Part shown: positions 31,403 to 45,100 of the stretch, in pieces
Numbering within the stretch: the first letter of the stretch is position 1
Layout of the letters: every line of letters begins with the position of its first letter
Assembly (NCBI GenBank): GCA_033220425.1
Contig: CM065647.1
Span: 1-64,000, forward strand
Direction of reading: 5' to 3'
Length of the DNA: 64,000 bases
Origin: Lepraria neglecta
Taxonomy: Eukaryota > Ascomycota > Lecanoromycetes > Lecanorales > Stereocaulaceae
Notes under the pieces: generated by a model
Told to the model about the DNA's origin: nothing
Databases searched by the model: none
The model's input: the letters and a program-made list of their open reading frames with translations, nothing else
Made by a program: the position numbers and the translations under genes

Positions 31403-33293
31403 TAAGGAGTTCTTCGATAATAGCTTTACGAATAAAGCTAATTACTTAGATAGAGATACTATATATTAGGGATAGTAGTAATACTTAGGGAAAGTAGCCT
31501 AAGTAGGATTAGAATAAGGAAGAATCGGAATAGGAGGTTACTATTAGAAGAAAAGAACTACTAATAATATCTAAACCTAGATCTACTATATCTAAAGGGA
31601 GATAGGAGTATTTAGAGGAAGAAAGACTAAAAGAATTCTAGAATAATTTTAGTACCTTAGACTTTAGATATAACTACTATTACCCTAAATATAAGGAAGT
31701 CTATTAGAGATAGTATATAGAGAATAGTTATAACTATTATAGAATTAACCGCAGAAAGGAACTAGAAGTCCTAATAAAATTATTCTATAGTAATTACTAG
31801 TACTATAAATATAAGGACGATAGATACCTCTAGTACTTAGTAAGAAAATAATAACTATAATACTTTCTATAGAAGAAGGACGAAGAGGAGATATACTATA
31901 AGAACTAAATAAGATATTAGAGTCTAGAAGTAAACCAGTACTACCTCTAATAGTAGTACGCGTATTTATATAATAACTATAAGAAATACAAGTTTAAGGA
32001 ATAGCTTATAGAATTCCTCCCTATATAGGGAAAAGAGTAATCCCTTATAGTAGAGGTAGCTATAAGAAGATTAATATATTAACCCCTAAATAATATCTAT
32101 ATTCTATATAATACGATATATATATAAAGATATCGGTAATTATTAATAGATAGCGGACCGTTATAATAATAGATTCTAGAGCTACTAGAAACTTTATTTC
32201 GCGAGACTTAGTATAATTAACTAGATTACTAACCCGAAAGAAGTTATAATAGTACGATCTTTAGATAGCTAATAGGTTAATACTATTAATAGAAAAGGTA
32301 GACGAAGAGATACTTTCATTATCTATTATAATTCAGCGCTACTATAAGGAGATTACCTTTAATATTATTAGGATAGCTACCTATTATATAATTTTAGGTA
32401 TACCTTAGTTAAAGAAGTATAACCTAATAATCAATTAGGCTCGAGGAGTACTTAAAATAGATTAATCCGGTAATATTACTAGGATTATACCTATATATTA
32501 GTAGTATTTAATAGTAGATAAGAAGTTAAACCGAAGACTAATTAAGGTATATATTACCTTAGCTTCGTATAAGGACGGTACTAAAGGGTAGTCTAACTCT
32601 ATAGTTACTAGTATAGGTTAGTAGGATAACGAAGTAAGAGTTAAGAGAGGAACTAATATACCCTCTATCCCTTAAGAATATAATAAATAGATATATTTAT
32701 TCGAGGAAGAGACGAATATAGAAGTATTACCTAGGTACTAGCTATAGGATTACAAGTTTAAACTTGAATCTAGTAAATAGCTAATATTTAGACCTATATA
32801 TATATTATTAGAAAAGGAATCTAAAGTACTTCGCGGGTATATTAATAAGAACCTTAAAAAGGGATTTATTTAGGAATCTAAATTACTAGTAGGTTACCTA
32901 ATTCTCTTTATACTAAAGAAGGATAGAAGCTTAAGACTATATATCGACTATAAGAAGTTAAATAATATTATAATTAAGAATAGATATCCTTTACTAAATA
33001 TCGGCGAGCTATAGAACTAGTTTAGGAAAGTAAAGATATTTACTAAACTAGATCTTAGAGGTATATATAATCTGATTTAAATAAAGGAAGGCGAGGAATA
33101 GAAAACTACCTTCCGAATAAGATATAGCTACTATAAATATCTAGTAATACTATTTAGACTTACTAACGTACTAGTAATCTACTAAGTACTTATTAATAAT
33201 ATTATATAAGTATATTTAGATTAAATAGCGATAGTATACCTTAATAATATACTAATTTATTCTAAGAATAAGAAAGAATATATTTTATATATA

Positions 33294-34262
33294 TACAAGT
33301 TAGTGCCTGTAATCTTCACAGAAGATTACCGTAAAAACGGCTATATCTCGCTTATTTTATACTCGATTTAGAATATTTAAGCTGAATTGGAAAGCCCTCT
33401 ATTTATAGTATATATTATATACATAAAGTTAAGCCCTAATCCTAATAGGGCAAAAGTTATTAAGGATTTAGTATATTAGTGCGTCGGGGGCGGCTGCGGG
33501 GGTAGCTTCAGGGAAGTCCGCAGGCAAAAACATGTTTTTTGAGCTTTCCTTAGCTAAACCTTAGCCAAATTTCAAAATTCGAACGGCGTTGGAAAGCGCA
33601 TGCTTGGTTCCAAAGCTTATGAAATTATGATGATATCAGATGACGTATGTGGCGCGGGGCATTGCTGCGAAGAAGTTGCAGTGCGCACAACTTTTGATGT
33701 TCCAGGGTCCGGGGGTGCCAAGCTCAGTGCTTGGCATCTGGCACCGCCAGAAAAACATGGCGAAAACGCTTCTTTTGCTCATAACTTTTGCGCAAATGGA
33801 CCGATTTTGAAAATTTCGACGATGTTGGAAAGCGCATGCTTGGTTCCAAAACTTATGAAATCATCTCGATATCATATGACGTATGTGGCGCGGGGAAGTA
33901 CTGCAAAGAAGTTACGGTGCCCATTCAGCTCAATGCTTGGCATTTGCCACCGAGCTCGCGGTGCATGCAAAACATGGCGAAAACGCTTCTTTTGCTCATA
34001 ACTATTGCGCAAATGGGCCGATTCTAAAAATTCTTGATGCGCAAGCAAGCTAATGGTTGACTCCAAAACATATGAAATCATCTCGATATCATATGACGTA
34101 CGGGGCGCGGGGAAGTAGTGCGAAGAAGTTGCGATGCGAATTCAAGTTTTGGTGGTTGAAGGCGCTAGCCGAGAGAGGGAATGCAGAATATAGGGCCAAT
34201 CTGATTGGCTACAAGTGCGGAATTGCTCCGAATTCCCTCATAATCTATTATTAGAAGAAAGA
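33294..34262 (-). mobile_element. Non-autonomous Helitron-like element with internal tandem repeats
   Basis: In sense (minus) orientation it starts TCTTTCTTCTAATAATAG (an A precedes) and ends with the hairpin GTAATCTTC-loop-GAAGATTAC then ACTAACTTGTA. The same 3' end lies beside the autonomous Helitron at 45731/47920. About 225 bp of the middle, containing GGAAAGCGCATGCTTGGTTCC and GACGTATGTGGCGCGGGG, is repeated three times (about 33573, 33800, 34024). No coding capacity; open frames here are chance products of the repeat. It joins J to X. Confidence 0.7.
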
Positions 34263-34895
34263 TACTAAGTATCTCCTACCTTTAAAATTAAAGATATAGA
34301 GTAGTAATAATATATATCCCTTCGCTAATAAATAGGATATTAGTTATCTATATATTAAGAAAATTACTATCTATTTAACTAGTATACTAAAGTAAAGTAT
34401 TATTCTTATTATTATACTAGCGAAAGTAATAGGTAACTAGTTATAAGAGTAGATAAAGATAATTAATACTTAATATCTAATATTAAAGCTATAGTACTTC
34501 TATATCTATATAGGCAAAATATATATAATAATATTAATACTACTCTATTTATATTAGAAAATACTAAACTACTTTGGTATAAAAAGAATAGAAAATCTAA
34601 ATCTAGATAGGAGTATATTCTACTCCTTATAACTAAAGGCTTATATAATAGATATATTAAGGAAGTACTATAGGACTCTAAGTCTCTATTTATCTATAAC
34701 TTCTATATCGGCTAGATCTTTATTAATAAATTCTATAAGATAAGGATAGTAAAGAGTAAATATCCTAAGACAGTCCTTAGTATTAAGGATAAGATTAGTA
34801 CCTAAGTTCTAGTAAAATACTAGAGGATAATAAGAACGAGTAGAATACTATAGATGATTAGTATATAAAAATATACCGATTATCTTTACCCTAGG
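34263..34895 (+). mobile_element. Unclassified RIP-degraded element X, left segment
   Basis: AT-rich, with plus-strand frames broken by TAG/TAA. Parts (about 34300-34450) match 61850-62050. It continues at 42156 on the other side of element H, whose CTAGG duplication marks the insertion point. Confidence 0.5.
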
Positions 34896-35347
34896 TGTGA
34901 GGTATGCTCCCCGTCAGCGGGCCGTTATCGCTCCGTGAACTAGGCTCCTCGCTAGCGGACCGTTGCTGCGCCCTAGGATCTGCGTCCCGCGGGTGCTACG
35001 ATGTCGGACTGCGGCTCAGCTCTTCGCTAGCGTTACGCTACTATATATAAAGGTATTCAAAGACGTGAAGTGGTCATATCACTGGCACAGTATAGATGGT
35101 TCTGTATTAGAACTAATCACTAAGGATCCTTAGGAAAGAAGTGGGTAGACCGCTCCTTAAGCTTCTTCCTGCGGGTAATATATAGCCGCTATCAGGCAGC
35201 TAGTGTACCACTAAGAACCTAGCTCCTGACAGCTGCTAAGTCGGTCGAACATCATTCCGATCCACGCTAGCGCTCCGCGCACTAAGAGATATCGGAATAG
35301 CTTCACTAATAAGGCAGACCCCTTCTAATATAATAGTTAGTATTATA
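34896..35347 (-). repeat. 3' LTR of element H
   Basis: 452 bp, TGTGAGGTATGCTCCCC to TAGTTAGTATTATA. Differs from the 5' LTR by RIP-type transitions. Confidence 0.9.
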
Positions 35348-35829
35348 ATTATCTCCCCCCTTAAGTACTGGCCCTCCAGTGTAAACCTGCAGCGGTATAT
35401 ATTCGCAGTATATACCGATAGTAGGGCTAGATAGTTATATATAGAGCTCGTTAAAAACCTTCTAAAACCCGATAGGAAAAAGGAGGGAAAAGAGTCTCTA
35501 CTTCATACAAGCTCCGAAATAATATAAGTATATTTACTACCGTAGTAACGAGATTATAAGGTGAATTTATTTCGAAGTAAATCTTATATAATACTAGCTA
35601 ACTACCGTTACAATATTAAAAACCCTATAGATTCCCCTTTTACTTTCTTCCTTTGTAACTCCTACTACTTATAGTACGTAACCTATAATCTAATACTCCT
35701 TTAATAGGTATAGACCCTGATTAATAACAGATCATCTTATTATTATAATTTTCGATTCCTGAGTAAGCAGAGCTATTACGGAGTCGTCGTAGAATACTAT
35801 TAATATCTTAACAGTCAATAACAGTAGTA

Positions 35830-37030
35830 GTACTAGAAGTAAGTGTGATTCAATGCGCAAGAGCCCCGCTATCAGGGCGCTACTGATATTCGCAGTGGCG
35901 GACCTCCCGTGTGGGCCGTACCTTCGGGTACAAGTCCAGTACTACCGTAGGCTAGCACCTCCTTATACTCGGTATAAGGGGGTACGATATAGAGTAAACC
36001 GTTGTGTCATAGTATAGGTATTACTTAATATTCTACCTGCGTTCCGCTGACGTCAAAGGTACTACTAGAGTTTAGGGCAGAGGCCTAGGCGCTCTCCGCC
36101 GAGTCGGCCGGTAGTGTAGCAGCGGCGGGCGTGTCACGCCCGTTGGTCTAACGCATTAGGGACCTGCTTCAGCAGGTCACCCAGTGGCGTAAGGACCACA
36201 GTATGACCCCCGCCATATCGGGCTATCAGTCGGCTCGGCAGGTGGCTAACCTGGAGGGGAGGGTACGGGTATTAGTAAGAATTCCGAATCTATAAGTTAA
36301 CTCCGCTAACTCGCCGTAGGAGGTAAGTTATATCCTATTCTTTCCTTCTCTATCCTTCTATTATACCGCTTTTCTTAACTCCGCTTATACGCCTTATACG
36401 CCACGCGTATACTAACTGATTTCTTCTAGGATAAGGTAGAAGGGCTACGCGTTATAAGCGCGGAGGCGAGCGTAGCGGAGGAGAGTAAGGAGGAGGAAGA
36501 GGAGAGTAAGGAGGAAGAGGAAGAGGAAGAGGAAAAGGAAGAGGAGTAGGAGGGGTTTAGGGAAAGTAGGGAGGATAATAAAGAGGAGGTAGAGGAAGAA
36601 GAGGAGGTAGAGGAAGAGGAGGTAAGCTCTAGCGTACCGCCTGTTACCGCTATATACTAAGTTATATAGCTACCTATAAGCCAACCTCGGAGCGATATTA
36701 TTCGAGGTACTATATTAGAGGATCTAGAGGAGAGGAGGATAGAGGAGAGGAGGGCAAGGAGGAGAGAGAAGAGAAAAGAGAGGAGGAGAGCTATAAAAGT
36801 AGCGAAGAGGGTAAGCGATATCGCTCTACTACCGCCGCTTATACTAACTTTCCAGGCTCGGTCCTCTTAGATTATATTCTTGCTTTTTCCTTTTAGTATT
36901 CTAGTATTTAGTAGCTTAGTAATAGAACTGCGGGGTTTTATAGTTATATTTAATCAAGATAACTTTCTCCTATACTTCCTTCCGCGTCCTGTATACTCCT
37001 TATACTTCCGCTTAAGGACTGGCGCATTAA
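35830..37030 (+). pseudogene. Antisense, apparently intron-containing gene in element H
   Basis: The plus strand reads opposite to gag-pol, between pol and the 3' LTR. Segments: RIRDLLQQVTQWRKDHS, SGYQSARQVANLEGRVRV, a very acidic Glu-rich stretch (36480-36620), then a basic stretch (about 36730-36810). Between them lie three intron-like pieces: 36333-36429 (GTAAGT ... TACTAAC ... TTCTAG), 36622-36668 (GTAAGC ... ATACTAAG ... ATAG) and about 36811-36862 (GTAAGC ... TATACTAAC ... TTCCAG). In-frame TAGs look like former CAG. The first part recurs in K. Coiled, acidic protein of unknown function. Confidence 0.55.
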
Positions 37031-37049
37031 TAAGTTCATCCTCTAGTAA

Positions 37050-40000
37050 CTATTGGTTGTAGATATTACCCTATCTAGTCTACTTAACCTTATACTATAT
37101 ACCTTCCTTATTCTTTACCTTATTAATAATTTCTTCTACCTCCTACTATTCTTTATTATCGATAAGTTCTAGGGGCTATATAAAATCCGCTAACTCCGCG
37201 CTATTATATAAATAATAGGGTTTAAGTAAGGATATATAAAAGGTGTTATAGATACGATAATCCGGGGGTAGTATAAGTCGGTACGCCTGCGCTCCGACCT
37301 TATCTTTAATTCTAAAAGGGCCGATAAACTAATAGGATAGCTTCTTACTTAGCCGCCTTTGCTTAAGGTTTTTAGCCGATAGTATTACTAATTAGCCTAC
37401 TTAGTACTCTTTAGGCTTGTATTCTTGGTTATAATACTTCGCCTGCGCCTTGATAGCTCCCCGCTAATACTCCTTAATCGTTTTACGATAGTGCTATAAC
37501 CGCTCTACCCGTTCCTTTACTAATAGTATCTCCCCCCTTAGGGAACCGTCCCCGGCTTCCTAATGAATTTCGGGGTTATAACTATATCCCGTAAAAAACG
37601 GCGAGTAGCCAACGGAGCTATAGAGGCTATTTATATAAGCAAATTCGGCTACGGGCAAGAGCTTTACCCAGTTTGTTTGTTCTAAATTCGCAAACGTCCG
37701 TAAGAAGTACTCTAATGTCTGGTTTTGGCGTTCTGTCTAACCATCCGTCTATAGGTAAAAAGCGGTGCTTATACACCGCTTAATCTTTGTATAATAGTAA
37801 ACCGCTAACCAGAACGTACTTATGAACACAGAGCCTCTATCGCTTATAATACCAGTTAGTATACTATATCGGCAGATAACTTTATCAAAGAAGAGTTCCG
37901 CTAGCTCAGCGGCGGCGATAGTTTTAGTAGTAGGCAGATAACGAGCTATCTTAGTAAATCTATCTACTACTACCAAAATCGAGTTATATATAACGCCGCC
38001 CCGTTTACTCGGAGGTAATCCCGTTATAAAATCTATAGTTAATTCCTGCTATAGACCTTTTAGTAATAGTAATAATTATAATTCGCTATAAGGACGATAT
38101 CTAGCTACTTTAACCCTTTAATAGATATCGTATATACGTACGTAGCTCTACGCCTACTCCGCGATATTATACTAATAGTACTTACACTATAGGAGCTCCA
38201 GCGTCTTTTCAGCTCCAAAGTATCCTACTAGGGGGTCATCGTAGCATTTACCAATCAATTCTTATCTCAAAGTACTATCTTCAGGGATATATAGTCATCC
38301 CTTATACTAAAGGAGGTTCTTGTTATCAAAAGACCAATCTTAATCTAGAAGGCGTAGGCGCCCCTCTGACTCTACGCTGTTACTTCTATATTTCCTAACC
38401 TACTTATTATAGTATTATAAATCAGAAATTAGCGACTTAAGTAGTCTTTAGGTATCTATATAAGGCCCTTCCTTAAGATCTCTAACGGTTTTCCTTAGTA
38501 TAACCACCTGAATACCTATAACTTACGACCCTAGCTATAGCATCGCCTTATCGGCGCGCTTATATATACTTATATCCTCTATAGACCAAAGTGCCAGCTT
38601 ATTCTATAACGTTAGTAATAGCTTAGTATTTAATAGCGAGGCCCCTTCATAATCTAGGCGTCTAGAAGGAGGATCAGCGGGATTAGTTTTGCCTGCTCTA
38701 TAGATTATCTCGAAGTTATAAGCTACGAGCTTCAGTACCTAGCGTACTTACTACGGTATTAACTCTTTCAGCTTTATAAATCCCCGTAGATTATTATAAT
38801 CCGTCAGAACCTCTACTAGGAAAAGGCTTCCTTCTAGGTAGTATCGCCACTACTTAAACGCCGCGATAACTATGAGTAATTCTTGGTTATACACTTCATA
38901 ATTTTACTTAGCAGGAATCATTTTATGAGACTAGAATATAACTAGCCGCCAGCTCCCCTAGTCATCCGGTTATAACAGGATACCCGCAATAGTAAAATTC
39001 GATGTATTAGTCTTAACCCTGATTTTCTAAGACGGATTAAAATATTATAGTAGGGGGGCTTCGGTAAACTTCCTATATAGTTATTAGAACGCCGTCTGCG
39101 CGTTATTAGACTACTCGAGTAGTCCCGTTTTCCTTCTATCCTTACTACCTTTTAGTAGGCTAGTAAGTAGCGCTATAATAGCCGAATAATAATAGATAAA
39201 ACGACGATAGAAATTCGCAAAGCCTAGGAATACCTGGACTTCTCGATAAGTCTTCGGTATTAGCCAATCCCTAATTATCTCAACTCTGCGCGTATCTATC
39301 TCTACACTAGCGGTAGAGACGATAAAGCCTAAGTACTCAACCCGGGTCGTAAAAAACTCACACTTCTTCCGGTTCGTATAGAGTTAGAATTACTAAAGTC
39401 TTTAGAGCACTCCTTTAACGTACCTCTAGTAGTCCGCTAGGGTTTCCGAAAAAACCAAGATATTATCCAAATATACCACATATATCATATCGACTAGGCC
39501 TATAAGGGCCCGATTGATATACGCTTGAAAAGTAGCAGGGGTATTCGCTAACCCAAATAGTATAATAAGATATTCAAAGTGACCGTAACGCGTGCGGAAC
39601 GCTGTCTTCTATTTATCGCCACGCTTAATTTGGATACGGTAATACATATCCTTGAGGTCCAACTTTAAGAATACTTTAGTACCGCTTAAGCGGTCCAGTA
39701 TCTCGGTGATTAGGGGTAATAGGTGCCGATTCTTGATCGTCACCGTATTTAACCCTCGATAATCTATATAAAGATATAGCCCCTATCCTTTTTCGGTATA
39801 AAAAGTATAGGTACTCCTACCGGCGAAATAGAGTAGTAAATCTACTTCTTTCCTAGCGTATTGTCAAGGTACCGCCGAAGCTCCGTTAACTCCGTCCTTA
39901 ATAGATTATAGATAGGACTATAAGGTAGCTCCCTACCGTCTAACTTAATAGCGTAGTCTCCCTACTTTTATTTAGGCAAGATCCCTACTTTCTTATTTAA

Positions 40001-41650
40001 GAAGATATCTTTAAACTCCCGTAATTCAGGAGGAAGGGTTATATCAAACTCGTTAGTCCGAGGTTGCTCCGCTATCGTAGCGCCAGCGCAAATCACAGCG
40101 AACACTTTCTATTCCTATTGCAAAACTTTGCCAAATTCGGTCAGTCTATCTAGCTATATTAGCCTAGGATTTATTTGGTACCGCCATTAGCGCGCTAGCG
40201 TATCGACTATAATACCTGACTTATGAAGCGCTGGCATCCCGATAATCAAGTTAGGACCCTCCTGGTCTACGGCGTAGAACAAGGAACTACATTCCTTTTC
40301 TTACCCCTAGTTATTAGTAGCTATATAGCTTAACTGAAACGCCCCATAATAAAAGGCGCCTTATCCGCTCGGCCATACCGGCGTCGGTAAGACAGCGCGT
40401 TCTAGCTATAAATTATATTGTACCACGAACCGCTGAGAGACCAAGCTAATCGTCGCCCCAGGGTCAATCAGCCCCTTAATAGGCTGTCGACTACCTGGGA
40501 GGATTACTTGTCCCGTAAGGTAAAGAGGTTCTAAGGCTTCTATTCGTCTATCTTCCCCCGCTTACTTAGTAGTAGTAGGGTACTATCTTTTTTTAACTGC
40601 ATCGCATTAATAGGGGTAAAGCTTGGATTATCCCTATAGGGACATTCTGGTTTCTAATACCCCGTCTTACTATAATAATAATAACTATTATTACGATAGT
40701 CAGGGTCAGCCTTAGGTACTAGATAAGACTTGGAATTTCGTCTCCTCTTACTACCTTGCTGATATCCCGCTAGCTCTCCGCCAGCGGACTTAGTCGGAGT
40801 ACTAGACACCTATTCTTTTAAAGGCCTACCCTTACTACTAGATCTAGGTATTAATAGGTAACGCTCAAGGTTCTTTTCCTATATAATCGCAAGTACTAAG
40901 AGACTATCACGCGTCGTCGGGATACTACCAGTACTTAGGATTTTAGACTTTAACTCAGGGCGGAGTTTGGTCAAAAAGCTATTTACCCGGAACTCTTCTG
41001 ATAGGGGAGTAATATAGCTTTCTAGTTCTTCTAGGTAAGCTTTAAAGACGGAAACCTTCTATCCCTACTATTACTTAGCGCTATTTAAGCGCTCGTAGGC
41101 AAGCAGTCGGCGATTCACTAGGTCTGCTACTAAATCTAAGAGAAACTAAGAAAAGTTCTCAAAAGAGTAATTATCTAGCTGTTCCTTCCGAAAGTGTTAG
41201 CGCTACTATATCGCTGTATCCCCTTCTAGGGACTATATATAGTAGAGGATTTTCGCCCTATTGGTAGTGAAATATTTAGGACTTAGGAGGAATTTGATTT
41301 CGACGTCGGCGAACCAGCGGATATACTCTCCTTCGCTGTTACCGTAATAGAGCTATATCTTTTCAGGGCGTATTATCTTTACCGCTAGTAAGACTAATAG
41401 CGCCTCGCTATCGCTAAGCCCCTTAAAGTCTTCTATATCGGCTTCAGCTCCCAGTCGAAGCTCTATATTCCGAGCTTCTAACTCCCGGACGCGTTTTTCT
41501 TCTAATAAGTATTAGTTTTCTGCCTCAAGTTAGGTAATCCTCTACTAGAGTACCGGAGATAAAAGGGTCGAGTCCGAGGACTCTACTGTCGGTGGGTCAT
41601 CGGGGCGCGTAGTCTCCGGTTCTAGTTCTTCTAAAGAGCGCGGTTATCTT
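37050..41650 (-). pseudogene. gag-pol of element H (nonsense-riddled)
   Basis: On the minus strand: Gag about 41650-40600 with knuckle remnant near 40690-40630 (YYYSKTGY...PECPY); protease about 40500-40440 (GLIDPGATISLVS); reverse transcriptase about 40000-39300 with YLDNILVFSET (YLDD changed to YLDN) near 39480-39440; RNase H about 39100-38650; integrase about 38400-37600, of which 37976-37749 is still open (DRFTKIARYLPTTKTI ... GIISDRGSVF, two catalytic Asp positions visible); chromodomain-like end about 37330-37050. Multiple TAG/TAA codons throughout. Confidence 0.85.
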
Positions 41651-41703
41651 ACTATAATATCCTACTCCGGGCCTTTAGCCTCAAAGGTTAGAGTAATTAG
41701 AAC

Positions 41704-42155
41704 TATAGGGTATACTCCCCGTCAGCGGGCCGTTATCGCTCTATAAACTAGGCTCCTCGCTAGCGGACCGTTACTATACCCTAGGATCTGCGTCCCGCGG
41801 GCGCTACGATATCGGACTACGGCTCAGCTCTTCGCTGGCGTTACGCTACTATATACAAAGGTATTCAAAGACGTGAAGTAGTCATATCACTAGTATAGTA
41901 TAGATGGTTCTATATTAGAACTAATCACTAAGGATCCTCAGGAAAGAAGTGGGCAGACCGCTCCTTAAGCTTCTTCCTGCGGGTAATATATAGCCGCTAT
42001 CAGGCAGCTAGCGTACCACTGAGAACCTAGCTCCTAACAGCTACCAAGTCGGTCGAACATCATTCCGATCCACGCCAGCGCTCCGCGCACTAAGAGATAT
42101 CGGAACAGCTTTACTAACAAGGCAGACCCCTTCCAACATGATAGTTGGTATTACA
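41704..42155 (-). repeat. 5' LTR of element H
   Basis: 452 bp, TATAGGGTATACTCCCC to TAGTTGGTATTACA. Confidence 0.9.
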
Positions 42156-45100
42156 CTAGGTATAGGGTTTCTCCGCTATATCGTAGATATATAATCTAAC
42201 TAACTACTTAGCTATAATCTATATAATTAAGTAGCCTTAGTAGTATACTATTAAAGAGTATTAATATATAACTTATAACGAAGTCGAGGTTATTAGGAAA
42301 CTAACTACTAGCTACTAAAAGTAAAAGAATCTAGTTAATAAGAGTAAGAATAATAAGAATATTATAGATATAAAAGCTATCTTAAACTCTATTAAAATTA
42401 AGTAGATATCTATAACTATAGATATTAATAGAACTACTAAGCTTATTAAGCTACCTCTGTATAAGACTCGTTATATTATATACTTACTTAATCTAGAGTA
42501 AAAGGTAGCTCTTTATACTAAGGATTAGAGGATCTAAGATATAGTAAAAGCCGAATATACTAGAGAATATATAATTACTCGTAAGGCTGGTAAGGAGATA
42601 CCTATACTAGTAATTAATAACTACTTTAAATATATCTATAAGCTACGCGCTACTACTATTATCCTAAGCCTTCTAGAATTCTCTTAGTATAACTACCTTA
42701 CTCTTATTTAGGATAAGCTTAAAGAGGGGCCTTTATATAATAGCGGAAAGGATTATATAGATTTTATAGAGTTAGCTAGCCTAATATAGAATTAGGCCAA
42801 GATACCGCTAGATAGTATTTATACTAAATATATTGATAAACTTACTAGTAATATACCGAAGTTAGTAAAACTTAAAGAGTTAGTCGGCTTACTAGGGGAA
42901 GATATCTATAGGTAACTAGAGAAACTAGTTATATTTACTAGTTCTCCTATTATTATATATATTCTAGCGGTAGTAAGTCTATATCTCTTCCGCTATTCTA
43001 CCTTAACCTTATACTAACCTTACTCTACTAGTTTAAAAAGTATTTTCCTAGTAAATAGCTATAGTATAGCTCGACTATACCTTCCGAGAAGCGAGATAAG
43101 TTTTATATATAGCTATTCTAAGAAGAGGATAATAAGGACTTCTTTATCTCTATAAAATATATCCTTAGAACTAGTATTACCCTAATCTATATATTCAGAA
43201 GTATAAATATAGATATAGACTAGATATAATTCTATAATATTTAGTATAATAGATAGGTAGTTCGGTTATCTTAGCGAAATCTAAAGATATATAACTACTA
43301 CTTTATTATAGATAATAAATATAGAGTAGATTAGAAGGTATTATTTAAATAGAGTAGAGATAATATAACAAGATAATAGGTATATAAATAAGCTAGATAT
43401 TTCTAGCTAAGTAATAGCGCGCTTTTACAGGTTTCTTTTCTTCTACTTAGCGGTACTTTAACTTCGTATAAGATAGATATAAGACTCTTATTACCCTTCT
43501 ATAGTAATATTAAATCTAATCTATACTAGTTCGGGAAGACTTGAAAGTACTTAGATTACTAGCTATTCCCCTTTGCTTTCTCCTATCTTTAGTAGATATT
43601 TCGCGCTATAGTCTTCCTTGAATATTCGCTACCAAAATCTAGATATACTATATACTTATATACTAAATATAAGCTATAGGTAAAAGGGAATATAATTTAT
43701 AGCCCTAACTTGCTAGATTATAATCGTATTTGATACGAACTATATACGCTACTATACTCCTTTATAACGTATTATCTTAAGTTATAATCTTCTTTATAAT
43801 ACCCTTCTATTAATATAGACTCTTTTAACTAAGACTATTATTAGATAAAGAGAGAAATCTACTTAAAAGTTAAGTAGTTATATCTATACTTAATATAGAT
43901 ACTATATAGGGAATAGCCTATATATCGAATAATATCGAGTATTAGATAGTATTCGAGTTAAATAACTCTTAATATCCGAGTTAAACAGCGCTTAATATAC
44001 TTAGTATTCGAGTTAGATATTATTATTTATACGCTAATTACTATAGACTTAATATAGAATTATTCTTTATATATTATATATTGACCTTTTAATCCTTTTC
44101 TATACTCCTTTCTCTTACTACTAATATATTAATTAATACTCTATATCTTATATATATACCCGCTATAGAATACTAGTATAAGCCTATAGCTATTACCGCT
44201 AGTATTTCCCTCTCCTCTCTAGCCTCTTTACCTTCTACTAAATTCTATAAAAATACTAACCCTAGGAATTAGACGGTCTTAGTTATTTCGCGTAGCTTTA
44301 TAGTTAAATAGGCCTACTATAAGGAGATTTAAGTAGTATTAAAGAAAGAGATAGAAAGGAGATATATTATTAGTATATCCCTAGGGATACTAGAGAACTA
44401 GGCTAAATTTAGTAAGGCCTTATAGTAGTTAGAAATAGTATTTCCCTCTATTTTTATACCTAGAATCCCCTAACCCTAGCTAGAGAGTTATAAATTAGGT
44501 CTAGCTAGAAAGATTAATAATATCTATAATTACTATTATAATTATAGAAGGCGTACTATACTATCTCTCTCTATAGATAGTACTCTATATATAGTATATC
44601 CGCTTATCTTTAATAAAATAGGATTCTATATCCGGTTAATCGAGATAATAGTAAATATACTTTTCTTCGCCTCCGATATTATTAAGGAGAAAAAACCTCT
44701 AGCTAGTATTATATTAGATAAGATCGAATTTAGAATATTTAAAGAGGTCTTATATAAGGATAGTATCTATAATAGCTTAACTAACTAAATTCTTTATTAT
44801 ATTAGTATAAATGATATTAAAGTTAATTACGCCTATAAATTCAAGGCGGCTACCTTATAGATATATAATATAGGCGAGAATCCTATCTTATTTTATATAA
44901 AGACACGTCTATAAGGTATATATCTTATACTTTACTTCGATCGCGCTCCTACTAACTATACTCTAGTAAAATAGTAGGCCTATATAAAATATTGAATAAT
45001 AAGTATACCCTATATCCGTTTCTATAGTATATTAGTAAACCTAGTTAATTACGGTACGCTAATACTATTAAATTATATACTCTAGTATTCTTCTTTATTC

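Larger units (their letters stand above)
27632..33293 (+). mobile_element. Ty3-like LTR retrotransposon J, 5' part, RIP-degraded and twice interrupted
   Basis: 5' LTR 27632-28132, then Gag (28133-28816, interrupted by element L, resuming 30418-30785, interrupted by a MITE, resuming 31405), protease (about 32160-32215, IIDSRATRNFIS), and reverse transcriptase (about 32880-33290, with LNNILIYSKNK in place of the YLDD box). It closely parallels element F base for base. It stops at 33293 where a Helitron-like element begins; the rest of pol and the 3' LTR are absent from the right side. Confidence 0.85.
34896..42155 (-). mobile_element. Ty3-like LTR retrotransposon H, full length, RIP-degraded
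   Basis: 452-bp LTRs (34896-35347 and 41704-42155) flanked by CTAGG (34891-34895 and 42156-42160). Coding strand is minus: Gag with CCHC remnant, protease, reverse transcriptase, RNase H, integrase and chromodomain-like end, then a long antisense region before the 3' LTR. Different family from C/D/E/F/J (different LTR). Inserted in element X. Confidence 0.92.

Noticed and set aside
33600-34254. Open frames in the Helitron-like elements
   Set aside because: Overlapping frames on both strands arise from the 225-bp repeat; no start, domain or codon bias.
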